64,000 nt of DNA from Mercurialis annua (taxonomy: Eukaryota > Streptophyta > Magnoliopsida > Malpighiales > Euphorbiaceae), in contig NC_065573.1 in assembly GCF_937616625.2 (NCBI RefSeq), positions 4,603,001 to 4,667,000 of the forward strand, given 5' to 3'. The notes under the pieces were generated by a model that made no database searches, was not told the DNA's origin, and saw nothing but the letters and a program-made list of their open reading frames with translations. The translations under genes and the position numbers were made by a program. Every line of letters starts with the position of its first letter. The stretch's first letter is position 1. Of this stretch, positions 52,880 through 63,817 are shown piece after piece.

Positions 52880-54427
52880 TTGTTATCATTAATTTTTTTT
52901 TTCAATTGCATTGTGACATAACATTTATTAATCACAATATCATTTAATTTCACTTAATTGCTGGAAAAATAAATTACTCACAATATTTTTATATATTATG
53001 ATAAAATTTATTTTATCATAACAACTGTAATTTTAATATATAGTGACAAAACGTTTTGTTGTCAAAACTCTTTGTCACAACAAACATAATTAATTTTTAT
53101 AGTGACAAAAACATTTGACACAATCTATAATTATCACAACATTATTTAATTTTAATTCATTTCTGCAAAATAAAATTTGACAGGACTGTATTTAAACATT
53201 ATGCCAAAATTTATTTTATCATTATAGCTGTATATATTTTCTTTTTTATCATTTATTTTCTGCAATTCGTTTTTCTTTCTCTATTTTGTGTTTCATAAGG
53301 TTGACATATGGTCCACATAAGGTTAATTTACAGTCATTATAACTTTATTATTAAAATAAAGGCACAAAAGATTTATTTTGGCAAAATACTTTGTCAAAAA
53401 AACATTTACTTTTTTATAGTGACAAATAAATTTGACACAATAAACTATAGTGGAAAGATTATTTTTCGAGTTGTTCATTACCATATATTTTCTGCAATTT
53501 CTTTTTCTTTTTCTATTTTGTGTTTATTTTGTGTTTCATAAGGTTAACATAAGGTTTACATAAGGTTCATTTTCTGTCATTATAACTGTATTTTTAAAAT
53601 ACGGGCACAAAACATTTGTTTTGGCAAAATACTTTGTCACAAAAACATATTTACTTTTTTTTAGTGACAAATAAATTTCACACAATAAACAGTAGTGGAA
53701 AGAGTGTTTTCGAGTTATTCTTTAACATATATTTTCTGCAATTCCTTTTTCATTCTCTATTTTGTGTTAATTTTGTGTTTCGTAAGGTTGACATAAGGTT
53801 CATGTTCTGTCATTATAACTGTATTTTTAAAATATGGGAACAAAACATTTGTTTTGACAAAATACTTTGTCACAAAAATATATTTACTTTTTTTTGCAGT
53901 GGCAAATAAATTTGACACAATATTAATTTATTACAATATCATTTAATTTCATTTAATTGCTGCAAAAATAAATTTGTCAAAATATTTTTACAAATTATGA
54001 TAAAATCCATTTTATCATCATAACTTTATTTCTAATATATAATAACAAAAAGTGTTTTTTTTTTGACAAAATACTTTGTCACAATAAACATAATTAATTT
54101 TTATTGTGACAAAATATATCTAATTGCTTTAAAATAAAATTTGTCACCACTTTTTCAAATATTATGATAAAATTTATTTTGTCATAATAAAAATATTTTA
54201 AATTACGGCGAAAAACATTTTTTTGTCAAAATAGTTAGTCACAACAAACATAATTAATTGTTATAGTGACAAAAATGGTTGACACAATATGTATTTGTCA
54301 CAATATCATTTCATTGAACTCTCATTGTGACAAAATATTTTTTTTTGTCACAATTAACCTAATTATTATGACAAAATATAGTTTGTCACATACTTTTTTG
54401 TCACAACAAGCCAAATTTTTTGTAGTG
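52880..54427. repeat. CACTA-2 right subterminal array and TIR
   Basis: Mirror of 3936-5480 but complete, ending in the 16-bp TIR. It contains the three roughly 240-bp units with AACATTTGTTTTG and ATATTTTCTGCAATT motifs (53220-53920). Confidence 0.8.
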
Positions 54428-54764
54428 TATCCCAAAATATTTTAAAGTAATTAAGTCGTGCCACGTGTCGAGATTTCCGATAAATTAAATTAAGGAGAAT
54501 TTAATTTAATTATATCGGGAATTTAGAATAAATTTTAATAAGTTAATTAGCGGGATTTGAGGATTTAACTTCAGAAATTAATATAAAATAAATTATAAAT
54601 CCTGTGACAGATTTTATTTCGCCAAAGTCCGCGAAATAATTTATAGTATTTATGGTAAAAGTTTGAAGTCGATCGGAGACTGTTTAAAATTTGGACGCGG
54701 ATAGGTTTTGGACTAAATTGAAACTTTTGAAAAGTTTCAAGGACCAAAGTGCAAATTAGCCAGA

Positions 54765-54777
54765 TATATATATAAAA
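54765..54777 (+). promoter_or_regulatory. Putative TATA box, element A 5' LTR
   Basis: TATATATATAAAA is located about 345 bases into the restored LTR and repeated at 61988-62000 in the 3' LTR. CACTA-2 separates the first 8 bases of the LTR from this promoter but leaves the box itself intact. Confidence 0.5.
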
Positions 54778-55120
54778 CCCTCAGATGAAGGATCCAGACC
54801 TTCATCTTCATCTTCTCATTTCTCTCTCGCTTCGTTCTCGACGGTTCGTCGCGCGGTTTCTGTTTCTCGTCCGTTTTCGACGTTCTATAACTCCAAACGA
54901 TTGTATTTCAACGGGTAATCACGGTAAGCTTGACGTTTTACCGTTTTGTTGATTATATTTTGAGTTATATCGATTCAAAGTTTTAGGCCACGAAACGATT
55001 TTATCGTTTATTCGATTATAGGATCGTATTTGGGTGTTTTGAGGATAGAAATAGCGTTTTAGTTACGTTTTGAGCGTTTTGGCACGATGGAGCACGTCGG
55101 AAAGCGATTTCCGGGCAAAA

Positions 55121-55290
55121 GGCCGTGGCTGTGCGTCGCACAGCCGAACTGTGCGAACGCACAGCAAGACTGTGCGAACGTGCAGTCAACTGTGCGAACG
55201 CACAGTCAGGTGACTGTGCGGACGCACAGTCACACCGTGCGGACGCACAGTCCCCAGTGCAATCGCACAGGCAGACGCGCGTACGCATAG
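55121..55290. repeat. Palindrome cluster in element A 5' LTR
   Basis: About seven units of the 16-bp palindrome CTGTGCGAACGCACAG and variants (GGACGCACAG, GAACGTGCAG) are separated by 4-8 bases. The unit core TGTGCG-NN-CGCACA is the same as in element B LTRs. The cluster lies about 350 bases after the TATA box, so it would be in the LTR transcript. Confidence 0.9.
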
Positions 55291-56557
55291 TGTTTTCACC
55301 GATCGACCTAGTTTTTCGAGAAAATTATATACGCGCATATCAAGATTTGAAATGGACTAGTAATCGATTAATTTGAGACGTTAACCTAACAAGGTTAAAC
55401 GAGAATTGACTGGAAGTGATATTTTATCCATAAACGAGTTTGATACCGTTTATCGGGATAATCACGTGAGAAGCACGACGGTTAATAAAAGTTCAGTATG
55501 TCGAGTCTTGAGTCTAGAGTCAATCTTAGAATAGGATTCTAATACAAGTCAAATGTTTTAAAATTTGTTTTAGATCCGGCGAGGCAAGAGGCAGCTGGAC
55601 CAGTAGTTCGGGAAGCTTGACGTTCTAAAGCCCCGACGTATTTTTGGATAAGCGTTTTCTGTGAGTTTATACGATTTGCTTTTAAAGTATTTATTTAAGC
55701 AATTATTTTATATTGCTTTATATTTGAACTGCATTTTTTATATGCGAAACATTTACATGAATTGCGCATATGCTTGATTTGAAACCAGTATTGATCCGAT
55801 GGAACGTGCTACCTATTGGGCGACAATAGGACTGTGTGATCACCAGTTTTGATATGACTCAGCTGGGAGCTGATGATGAATATGAAATTTACGATTGGGT
55901 TTGATACGAGAGAGTACTCGGCTACGGTGTAGTCTGGAGTCCCCGTATCTAGTGGCTGGGCCACCAGCGAGTTGGACTCGCAATTGATATTTATGATTGG
56001 GTTGCTCGATTGATTATTAGTATGTTTGAGGATTAAGGTTTCAATCGGATCCTGTACTTGGCTGCATATAATTGATTACAGTTTTATGTTTTATTTGAAT
56101 ACTTATAAGTAAATGTATGAACTCACTCAGTATATCCCAATATACTGACCCCTCACAGATTTCCTTTCAGGATAAAAGACGCTTTGAAGCAACGGACTTC
56201 TATCCTACTTCGAGAAGTCTGTATTTTTTAGTATGTAAAGAAACAGTACTTTACTCTTAGAGCTGCAGTAGATAAGTATTTTGCAAGTCAGCTTGTATGT
56301 ATAGTTTTCTGTAAATATAACTTTAACGTTTTAAAGTTTTAAACGTTTTATGCTTGCTGCGTTATATATATTGTGATTGCCAGAGGATATGGGTGCCTGG
56401 CATGTGTTTCTGCATGACACGTGTCTATGTATGTCATGCATGACGTTTACGTTTCGCGAAAAATTATTTTACGTTTTTAGGCTTGCTACGGGTTTCGGAG
56501 CAACCACTCCCATTCCCTAGCGCCGGTCTCGGCCCTGAGATTGGGTCGTGACAATGT

Positions 56558-56569
56558 TGGTATCAGAGC
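56558..56569 (+). other. Primer binding site of element A
   Basis: TGGTATCAGAGC, followed by ATGGTCC, is a full initiator-Met tRNA type PBS four bases after the LTR. Confidence 0.92.
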
Positions 56570-56794
56570 ATGGTCCAGTTACCATTGCTTATGTTAGAAG
56601 AGTGATTGATTTTCCTAGGATTCTACTGCAGCACATAGGACTCGAGTCTTGTCTTTGTTGCGTATTTATTTGATTTTAAAACTTTCATCTTTCCTCTAGG
56701 ATGTGAGTCTGTTATACGTGTGTGTTCGCATGTGATGAGATGCGCGTTTAATACGATATGCGTTTGCGGTAATATGCGATTATGTGGCTAAGTA

Positions 56795-59700
56795 ATGTTG
56801 TTTGTCTTTGTCAGGATGTCTGACCAAAGACAAGAAGTAGAGCGAGCTGCCGCTGCAGCACGAAACGTTATAGAAGGGGCGCATGACGTCCATCCAGAAG
56901 CTCAAGATGAGTCTTCTGTTCAGGGAGGAGGTGGTGGCCAAGAGGCCCAGGCGCAGGCACCTGGACTGCAAGCGCAAGCCCAGCAACCTAATGTTGTGGG
57001 TTTTGATCTGAATCAGTTTCTTACGGGAATTGCGGCTATGCAAGCCAATCAGGCAGAGGTGCAGAATATGCATCGTGAACAATTACAACAGCAACAGTTA
57101 CGTAACGTGGCTTTCACTGACCGAGATGTCGTCTTGGCTTATATGCGCCTTAAGCCAACTAAGTTTGACGGCTTAGGCGATGCTCTCGATTTCCTCGAAG
57201 AAGTAGAACGTAACGCTCGACGCCTGCAAGCTAATGAGAGACAGACCATCATTATGGTGGAAATGTCAATGAAAGGACCCGCGAAAGATTGGTTTCAGCA
57301 GCACATTCAGCCAACCATGGATACTATGACCTGGGCTGAATTTGCAAACCACTTCAGGGAATACTTTTTACCCTATGCAGTGACGGAAAGTTATCGTAGT
57401 CAGTGGTTAACCCTAAGTAGAGGCAATTGGTCTGTGCAGGAGTATGTGACGGAGTTTACTAGGGTGAGTAGGTTTGCACCAGACCTGACTACAGACCCAG
57501 TCAGAGTGAACTCAAGGTTTGTAGAGGGTCTAGGAGCTGAATTTGTGAGTCTGACGTCTGATATCGGGAGAACCCTAGTGCAACTGATCGATAGCGCTAG
57601 GCAAATGGAAGTTTCTCTGATTCGTTTTGGAAGGATTCCCGATCCTTCCAATGTTGCGCCTGTGAGGAGTGATGTGTTTCATAGCGTACAGAGCGCACCT
57701 ACCCAATCATATGTTAGGAGTTATTCTCGACCCCCATCACGTCAGCAGAGAAATATGAAAGCTCGGTATGGAACTAGAGTTAGTACTTCAGGCACCGGAG
57801 TTAGTGCCAGATCGATGAGTGATATGGGAGGCGGAGTTCCTTTATGTCTGAACTGTAATAGGAGACACTACGGCGCGTGTTACATTGCTACTGGAGCGTG
57901 TTTTAACTGCGGTCAACGAGGTCACTTTGCTAGAGATTGTCCGAGACAGATGCCTCAGGGTTCGATGACTACAGTAGTACAGCCTTCTTATCAGCAGCAG
58001 AGAACTGCACAGCAGGCAGCGTCAGGGTATGATCAGACAGGAAGTACCTTCACTGGCCAGAGAGGCCGTGGTTATGCAAATCGTGGAGGCAGAAATGGCG
58101 GAGGACGCGGTACTGGTCAGACTTCGCAGGCTGGCGGGAGTCAGGCTAGGGTCTTTGCACTGAATCCTCAGGAGGCTCAGGCTTCCAATGCGGTGGTGCA
58201 AGGTACTTTTCCTATCGCTTCTCAAGACGCATTAATTTTATTTGATCCGGGCGCTACGCATTCGTTTGTTTCGCCTAGTTTCGCTAGTAAGTTAGGAGTG
58301 CAACCAGCGTATCTTAGGAATCCCTTGTCCGTAGCTACTCCAGTCGGAGAAAGTGTGGAGGTTAGTATCGTTTATCCGTCTTGTCCTGTGAGAGTTCAAG
58401 GACGAGAATTGTTAGCCGAGTTGATTTTACTCGAGGTATTAGCTTTTGACGTCATACTAGGAATGGATTGGCTAGCTCAGCACTATGCCAATGTGGATTT
58501 TCGAAAGAAGACAGTAACGTTTAACACGCCTGGAATTGAAGCGGTTTCAATTCAGGGTGACAAGATGGAATCTTCTACGAGTATTATTTCAGCTATTAAA
58601 GCTTGTCGCATGTTAAAGAAGGGATGTCAAGGATTCTTAGCGATAGTACGAGATATGGAGAAGAAAAGTGTGAATTTAAGTGATGTACCAGTGGTGTCGG
58701 AGTACCCAGACGTTTTTCCAGAGGAATTACCTGGATTACCCCCAGATCGCGAGATTGAGTTTTGTATCGAATTGGCTCCTGGCACGAATCCGATATCGAT
58801 ACCTCCTTATCGAATGGCTCCAGCAGAGCTCAAAGAACTTAAGGATCAGCTAGAAGAGTTGTTCGATCGCGGTTTCATCAGACCAAGTGTATCCCCGTGG
58901 GGTGCACCATTGTTATTCGTGAAAAAGAAAGATGGATCGCTTCGACTACGTATCGATTATCGACAGCTGAACAAGGTGACGATTAAGAATAAGTATCTGT
59001 TACCTAGAATCGATGATTTGTTCGACCAGTTACAAGGAGCGAAGTATTTTTCCAAGATCGACTTGAGATCAGGCTATCATCAGTTGAAGATTCGTGATGA
59101 TGATGTTGAGAAGACTGCTTTTCGGACTCGATACGGTCATTACGAATTTCTCGTTATGTCATTCGGATTGACGAACGCCCCAGCAGCCTTCATGGATTTA
59201 ATGAATAGGATATTCAAACCGTACTTGGATTAGTTCGTGATCGTGTTTATCGACGATATTTTGATCTATTCACGTTCAGAAGAAGAGCATGCTCAACATC
59301 TACAGATAGTACTACAGACGCTAAGAGAGCATTAGCTTTACGCCAAATTCTCGAAATGTGAATTTTGGCTAATGGAAGTGGCTTTCTTAGGTCATGTGGT
59401 GTCGCAAAGTGGCATTAAGGTTGACCCAAAGAAGATTGAAGCAGTAATAGAATGGAAGCGACCTGAATCGGTTACGGAAGTTAGAAGTTTCCTTGGTTTG
59501 GCAGGATATTACAGACGATTTGTACAGGACTTTTCAAAGATCGTTGTACCTTTGACGAAGTTAACTCAGAAGAACGCGAAATTCAACTGGACGGACCAGT
59601 GTGAACTCAGTTTTCTGAAACTGAAAGAGTGTCTGACGACAGCACCAGTCTTAGCATTACTAGAAGGAACAGAAGGATTCACAGTTTACTGTGACGCGTC

Positions 59701-61711
59701 AAGAGTTGGACTAGGATGTGTCCTTATGCAACATGGTCGAGTAATAGCGTACGCGTCGCGACAGCTTAATAAGCATGAGACGAACTACCCAACGCATGAT
59801 CTAGAATTAGCAGCGGTGATTTTTGCGCTGAAGATCTGGAGACATTATTTATACGGCGCTATGTGCGAGATCTTTACATATCATAAAAGTTTGAAGTACA
59901 TTTTCGATCAACGAGAGTTAAACCTCAGACAGCGACGATGGATGGAGTTACTGAAAGACTATGACTGTACGATACAATACCATCCAGGCAAGGCCAACGT
60001 AGTGGCAAATGCCTTAAGTAGAAAGTCAGCAGGAAGTCTCGCGCACGTTATGACGACATGGCGGAGACCGTTAATCAACGAGATTTATACGATGTTTAGC
60101 CAAGGGGTTGAGTTCGAAATTTTATCTCTCGGAAACCTAATGGCTCAGCTAACGATACGATCGACGTTGATAGATCAGATCAAAGAGTTGCAAGCGGACG
60201 ACCCTTAATTAAAGCATTTAATTGAAGAAGTTCAACAAGAAAAGAGTCAAGATTTCAGTATCGTCAATGGAATGCTGAAATACGGCAATCGAATGTGTGT
60301 ACCAGACATTGACGACTTGAGACAGAAAATCATGGAAGAGACTCATGGAACGATCTATAGCGTTCATCCTGGTTCCACAAAGATGTACCATGACATCAAG
60401 ACAACGTATTGGTGGAGCGGAATGAAGAAGGACATTGCGGAGTTCGTGGCGAAGTGCCCGACTTGTCAGCAAGTCAAATTGGAACATCAGCGACCTTACG
60501 GATTTCTTCAACCGTTACCCATCCCGGAGTGGAAGTGGGAGCAAATCACGATGGATTTCGTAGTTGGATTGCCCAAGACGCAAAAAGGTTTTGATTCCAT
60601 TTGGGAAATCGTGGATCGTTTGACGAAGTCAGCGCACTTCATACCTATTAAGACGACGTATTCGGCAGCAAAGCTAGCTCAAGAGTACATCGATAAGATC
60701 GTGAGCCTACACGGAGTTCCCGTGTCAATCGTTTCAGACAGAGGTTCCGTATTTACCTCTCATTTCTAGAAGAGCTTACAAGACGCGTTAGGAACGCGAT
60801 TGAATTTCAGCACTGCGTTTCACCCTCAGACAGACGGCCAGTCTGAGCGGACGATTCAAACGTTAGAAGATATGCTTCGGCTATGCGTACTAGACTTCGG
60901 AGGTAGTTGGGATACGTACCTACCTCTAGTCGAATTTGCCTACAACAACAGCTATCATTCGAGCATCGAGATGGCTCCTTACGAAGCGTTATATGGTCGC
61001 AAGTGTCGATCCCCTATCTGTTGGGATGAAGTCGGTGAGCGAAAGCTCACTGGAGCAGAGATCATCCAGATTACGTCACAAAAAGTACCCTTGATAAAGC
61101 AACGTCTGAACACTGCTTCCAGTCGACAGAAGAGTTACGCGGACCCCAAGAGAAAGGATATCGAATTTCAAGTCGGAGACTACGTGTTTCTCAAAGTATC
61201 ACCGATGAAGGGAGTGATTCGTTTCGGAAAGAAGGGCAAGTTGGCTCCGAGATATGTCGGACTTTATCAAAATATAGAACGTATAGGCTCAGTCGCCTAC
61301 AAGCTAGACTTGCCATCAGAGATGTCGCAAGTTCACCCTGTCTTCCATATTTCCATGCTCCGGAAATATGTACCAGACCCTTCTCGAATAATTCAACCAC
61401 AAGTGGTGGACGTGAGCGAGGAACTAACATACGAAGAACGGCCAGTGCAGATTGTCGATACGCAGATACGACAATTGCGAACGAAGAGAATTCCAATGGT
61501 GAAAGTTCTTTGGAGAAGTCAATCTGTAGAAGAGTGCACGTGGGAGACAGAAGAGGATATGAGACAGAAGTACCCATATCTATTCTCTCAAGGTACGTGG
61601 CTAATTTTTAAATTCGAGGACGAATTTATTTTAAGGGGGGGTGAATGTAATACCCCAAAATATTTTAAAGTAATTAAGTCGTGCCACGTGTCGAGATTTC
61701 CGATAAATTAA
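56795..61711 (+). pseudogene. Element A gag-pol polyprotein, four in-frame stops
   Basis: A single phase runs the whole length with stops at 59231 (TAG), 59333 (TAG), 60206 (TAA) and 60767 (TAG). A start at 56816 (MSDQRQEV) is likelier than 56795. Domains in order: gag (about residues 115-260), CCHC knuckle [15 protein letters not shown] (57897-57941), protease with FDPGATHSF (58241 on), RT with FIDD at 59246-59257 just after the first stop, RNase H (59690-60040), integrase with HPGSTKMYHD, CPTCQQ, MDFVVGLP, SDRGS and SERTIQTLE, and a chromodomain-type C-terminus (about 61440-61580, VLWRSQSVEECTWE). RNase H lacks two conserved Asp residues (Tyr at 59879, Asn at 60008). The frame reads through the PPT into the LTR. 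Confidence 0.95.
61633..61645 (+). other. Polypurine tract of element A
   Basis: AAGGGGGGGTGAA directly precedes the 3' LTR. The preceding AATTCGAGGACGAATTT block is also found, inverted, next to element B's 3' LTR. Confidence 0.88.
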
Positions 61712-63812
61712 ATTAAGGAGAATTTAATTTAATTATATCGGGAATTTAGAATAAATTTTAATAAGTTAATTAGCGGGATTTGAGGATTTAACTTCAGAAA
61801 TTAATATAAAATAAATTATAAACCCCGTGACGGATTTTATTTCGCCAAAAACCGCGAAATAATTTATAGTATTTATGGTAAAAGTTTGAAGTCGATCGGA
61901 GACAGTTTAAAATTTGGACGCGGATAGGTTTTGGACTAAATTGAAACTTTTGAAAAGTTTCAAGGACCAAAGTGCAAATTAGCCAGATATATATATAAAA
62001 CCCTCAAATGAAGGATCCAGACCTTCATCTTCATCTTCTCATTTCTCTCTCGCTTCGTTCTCGACGGTTCGTCGCGCGGTTTCCATTTCTCGTCCGTTTT
62101 CGACGTTCTATAACTCCAAACGATTGTATTTCAACGGGTAATCACGGTAAGCTTGACGTTTTACCGTTTCGTTGATTATATTTTGAGTTATATCGATTCA
62201 AAGTTTTAGGCCACAAAATGATTTTATCGTTTATTCGATTATAGGATCGTATTTGGGTGTTTTGAGGTTAGAAATAGCGTTTTAGTTACGTTTTGAGCGT
62301 TTTGGCACGATGGAGCACGTCGGAAAGCGATTTCCGGGCAAAAGGCCGTGGCTGTGCGTCGCACAGCCGAACTGTGCGAACGCACAGCAGGATTGTGCGA
62401 ACGCCCAGTCAATGGACTGCGCGAACGCACAGTCATGGACTGTGCGAACGCATAGTCTACTAGGACTGTGCGAACGCACAGTCACACCGTGCGGACGCAC
62501 AGTCCCCTGTGCAATTGCACAGGCAGACGCGCGTACGCACAGTGTTTTCGCCAATCGACCTAGTTTTTCGAGAAAATTATATACGCGCATATCAAGATTT
62601 GAAATGGACTAGTAATCGATTAATTTGAGACGTTAACCTAACAAGGTTAAACGAGAATTGACTGGAAGTGATATTTTATCCATAAACGAGTTTGATACCG
62701 TTTATCGGGATAATCACGTGAGAAGCACGACGGTTAATAAAAGTTCAGTATGTCGAGTCTTGAGTCTAGAGTCAATCTTAGAATAGGATTCTAATACAAG
62801 TCAAATGTTTTAAAATTTGTTTTTGATCCGGCGAGGCAAGAGGCAGCTGGACCAGTAGTTCGGGAAGCTTGACGTTCTAAAGCCCCGACGTATTTTTGGA
62901 TAAGCGTTTTCTGTGAGTTTATACGATTTGCTTTTAAAGTATTTATTTAAGCAATTATTTTATATTGCTTTATATTTGAACTGCATGTTTTATATGCGAA
63001 ACTTTTACATGAATTGCGCATATGCTTGATTTGAAACCAGTATTGATCCGATGGAACGTGCTACCTATTGGGCGACAATAGGACTGTGTGATCACCAGTT
63101 TTGATATGACTCAGCTGGGAGCTGATGATGAATATGAAATTTACGATTGGGTTATTGATTTTGATACGAGAGAGTACTCGGCTACGGTGTAGTCTGGAGT
63201 CCCCGTATCTAGTGGCTGGGCCACCAGCGAGTTGGACTCGCAATTGATATTTATGATTGGGTTGCTCGATTGATTATTAGTATGTTTGAGGATTAAGGTT
63301 TCAATCGGATCCTGTACTTGGCGGCATATAATTGATTACAGTTTTATGTTTTATTTGAATACTTATAAGTAAATGTATGAACTCACTCAGTATATCCCAA
63401 TATACTGACCCCTCACAGATTTCCTTTCAGGATAAAAGACGCTTTGAAGCAACGGACTTCTATCCTACTTCGAGAAGTCTGTATTTTTTAGTATGTAAAA
63501 AACAGTACTTTACTCTTAGAGCTGCAGTAGATAAGTATTTTGCAAGTCAGCTTGTATGTATAGTTTTATGTAAATATAACTTTAACGTTTTAAAGTTTTA
63601 AACGTTTTACGCTTGCTGCGTTATATATATTGTGATTGCCAGAGGATATGTGTGCCTGGCATGTGTTTCTGCATGACACGTGTCTATGTATGTCATGCAT
63701 GACGTTTACGTTTCGCGAAAAATTATTTTACGTTTTTAGGCTTGCTACGGGTTTCGGAGCAACCACTCCCATTCCCTAGCGCTGGTCTCGGCCCTGAGAT
63801 TGGGTCGTGACA
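61646..63812 (+). repeat. 3' LTR of element A
   Basis: 2167 bp from TGTAATACCCC to GGGTCGTGACA. Colinear with the 5' LTR; in a 300-base sample after the TATA box about seven substitutions are seen, and fewer elsewhere. Confidence 0.96.
62344..62542. repeat. Palindrome cluster in element A 3' LTR
   Basis: Eight or nine units of CTGTGCGAACGCACAG and variants, at least one more than the 5' LTR, with distinct spacers such as TCTACTAGGA. Open frames in this stretch are caused by the repeat. Confidence 0.9.
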
Positions 63813-63817
63813 TCTTT
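63813..63817. repeat. Target-site duplication of element A (right)
   Basis: TCTTT, identical to 45198-45202. Confidence 0.95.

Larger units (their letters stand above)
45211..54427 (-). mobile_element. CACTA-2: intact-ended non-autonomous CACTA transposon
   Basis: It starts CACTACAAAAAATTTG and ends CAAATTTTTTGTAGTG, perfect 16-bp inverted ends, with TAT on both sides (45208-45210 and 54428-54430), the 3-bp TSD of the superfamily. It is 9217 bp. It is an inverted copy of CACTA-1: small frames map at coordinate sum 58355, and three of five translated frames compared are identical with one substitution in each of the other two. No transposase frame is seen. It sits in the 5' LTR of element A. 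Confidence 0.96.
54428..56553 (+). repeat. Element A 5' LTR, main part
   Basis: It continues the LTR after CACTA-2 and its TAT duplication, and ends TTGGGTCGTGACA just before the PBS. Restored length is about 2131 bp against 2167 bp for the 3' LTR. The 36-bp difference is explained by a longer palindrome cluster (about 29 bp), an 8-bp insertion near 63150 and a 1-bp loss near 63499 in the 3' LTR. Confidence 0.93.
45203..63812 (+). mobile_element. Element A: Tekay/Del-type gypsy retrotransposon, interrupted by CACTA-2
   Basis: A complete element: 5' LTR (45203-45210 plus 54431-56553), PBS, gag-pol with chromodomain, PPT and 3' LTR (61646-63812), flanked by the 5-bp duplication TCTTT. Without CACTA-2 (9217 bp) and its TSD it is about 9.4 kb. 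The chromodomain-type C-terminus and TGTAATACCCC LTR start point to Tekay/Del. LTRs differ at roughly 1-2 percent of positions in the parts I compared by eye. Four in-frame stops inactivate pol. Confidence 0.95.

Noticed and set aside
55121..55290. CRISPR-like array of short repeats
   Set aside because: Units are palindromes with 4-8-base spacers of no constant length, in a plant LTR; no cas genes.
56780..57651. Minus-strand frames opposite gag of element A (56780-57082, 57400-57651) and the 128-codon frame at 61191-61577
   Set aside because: Shadows of the well-supported plus-strand gag-pol.
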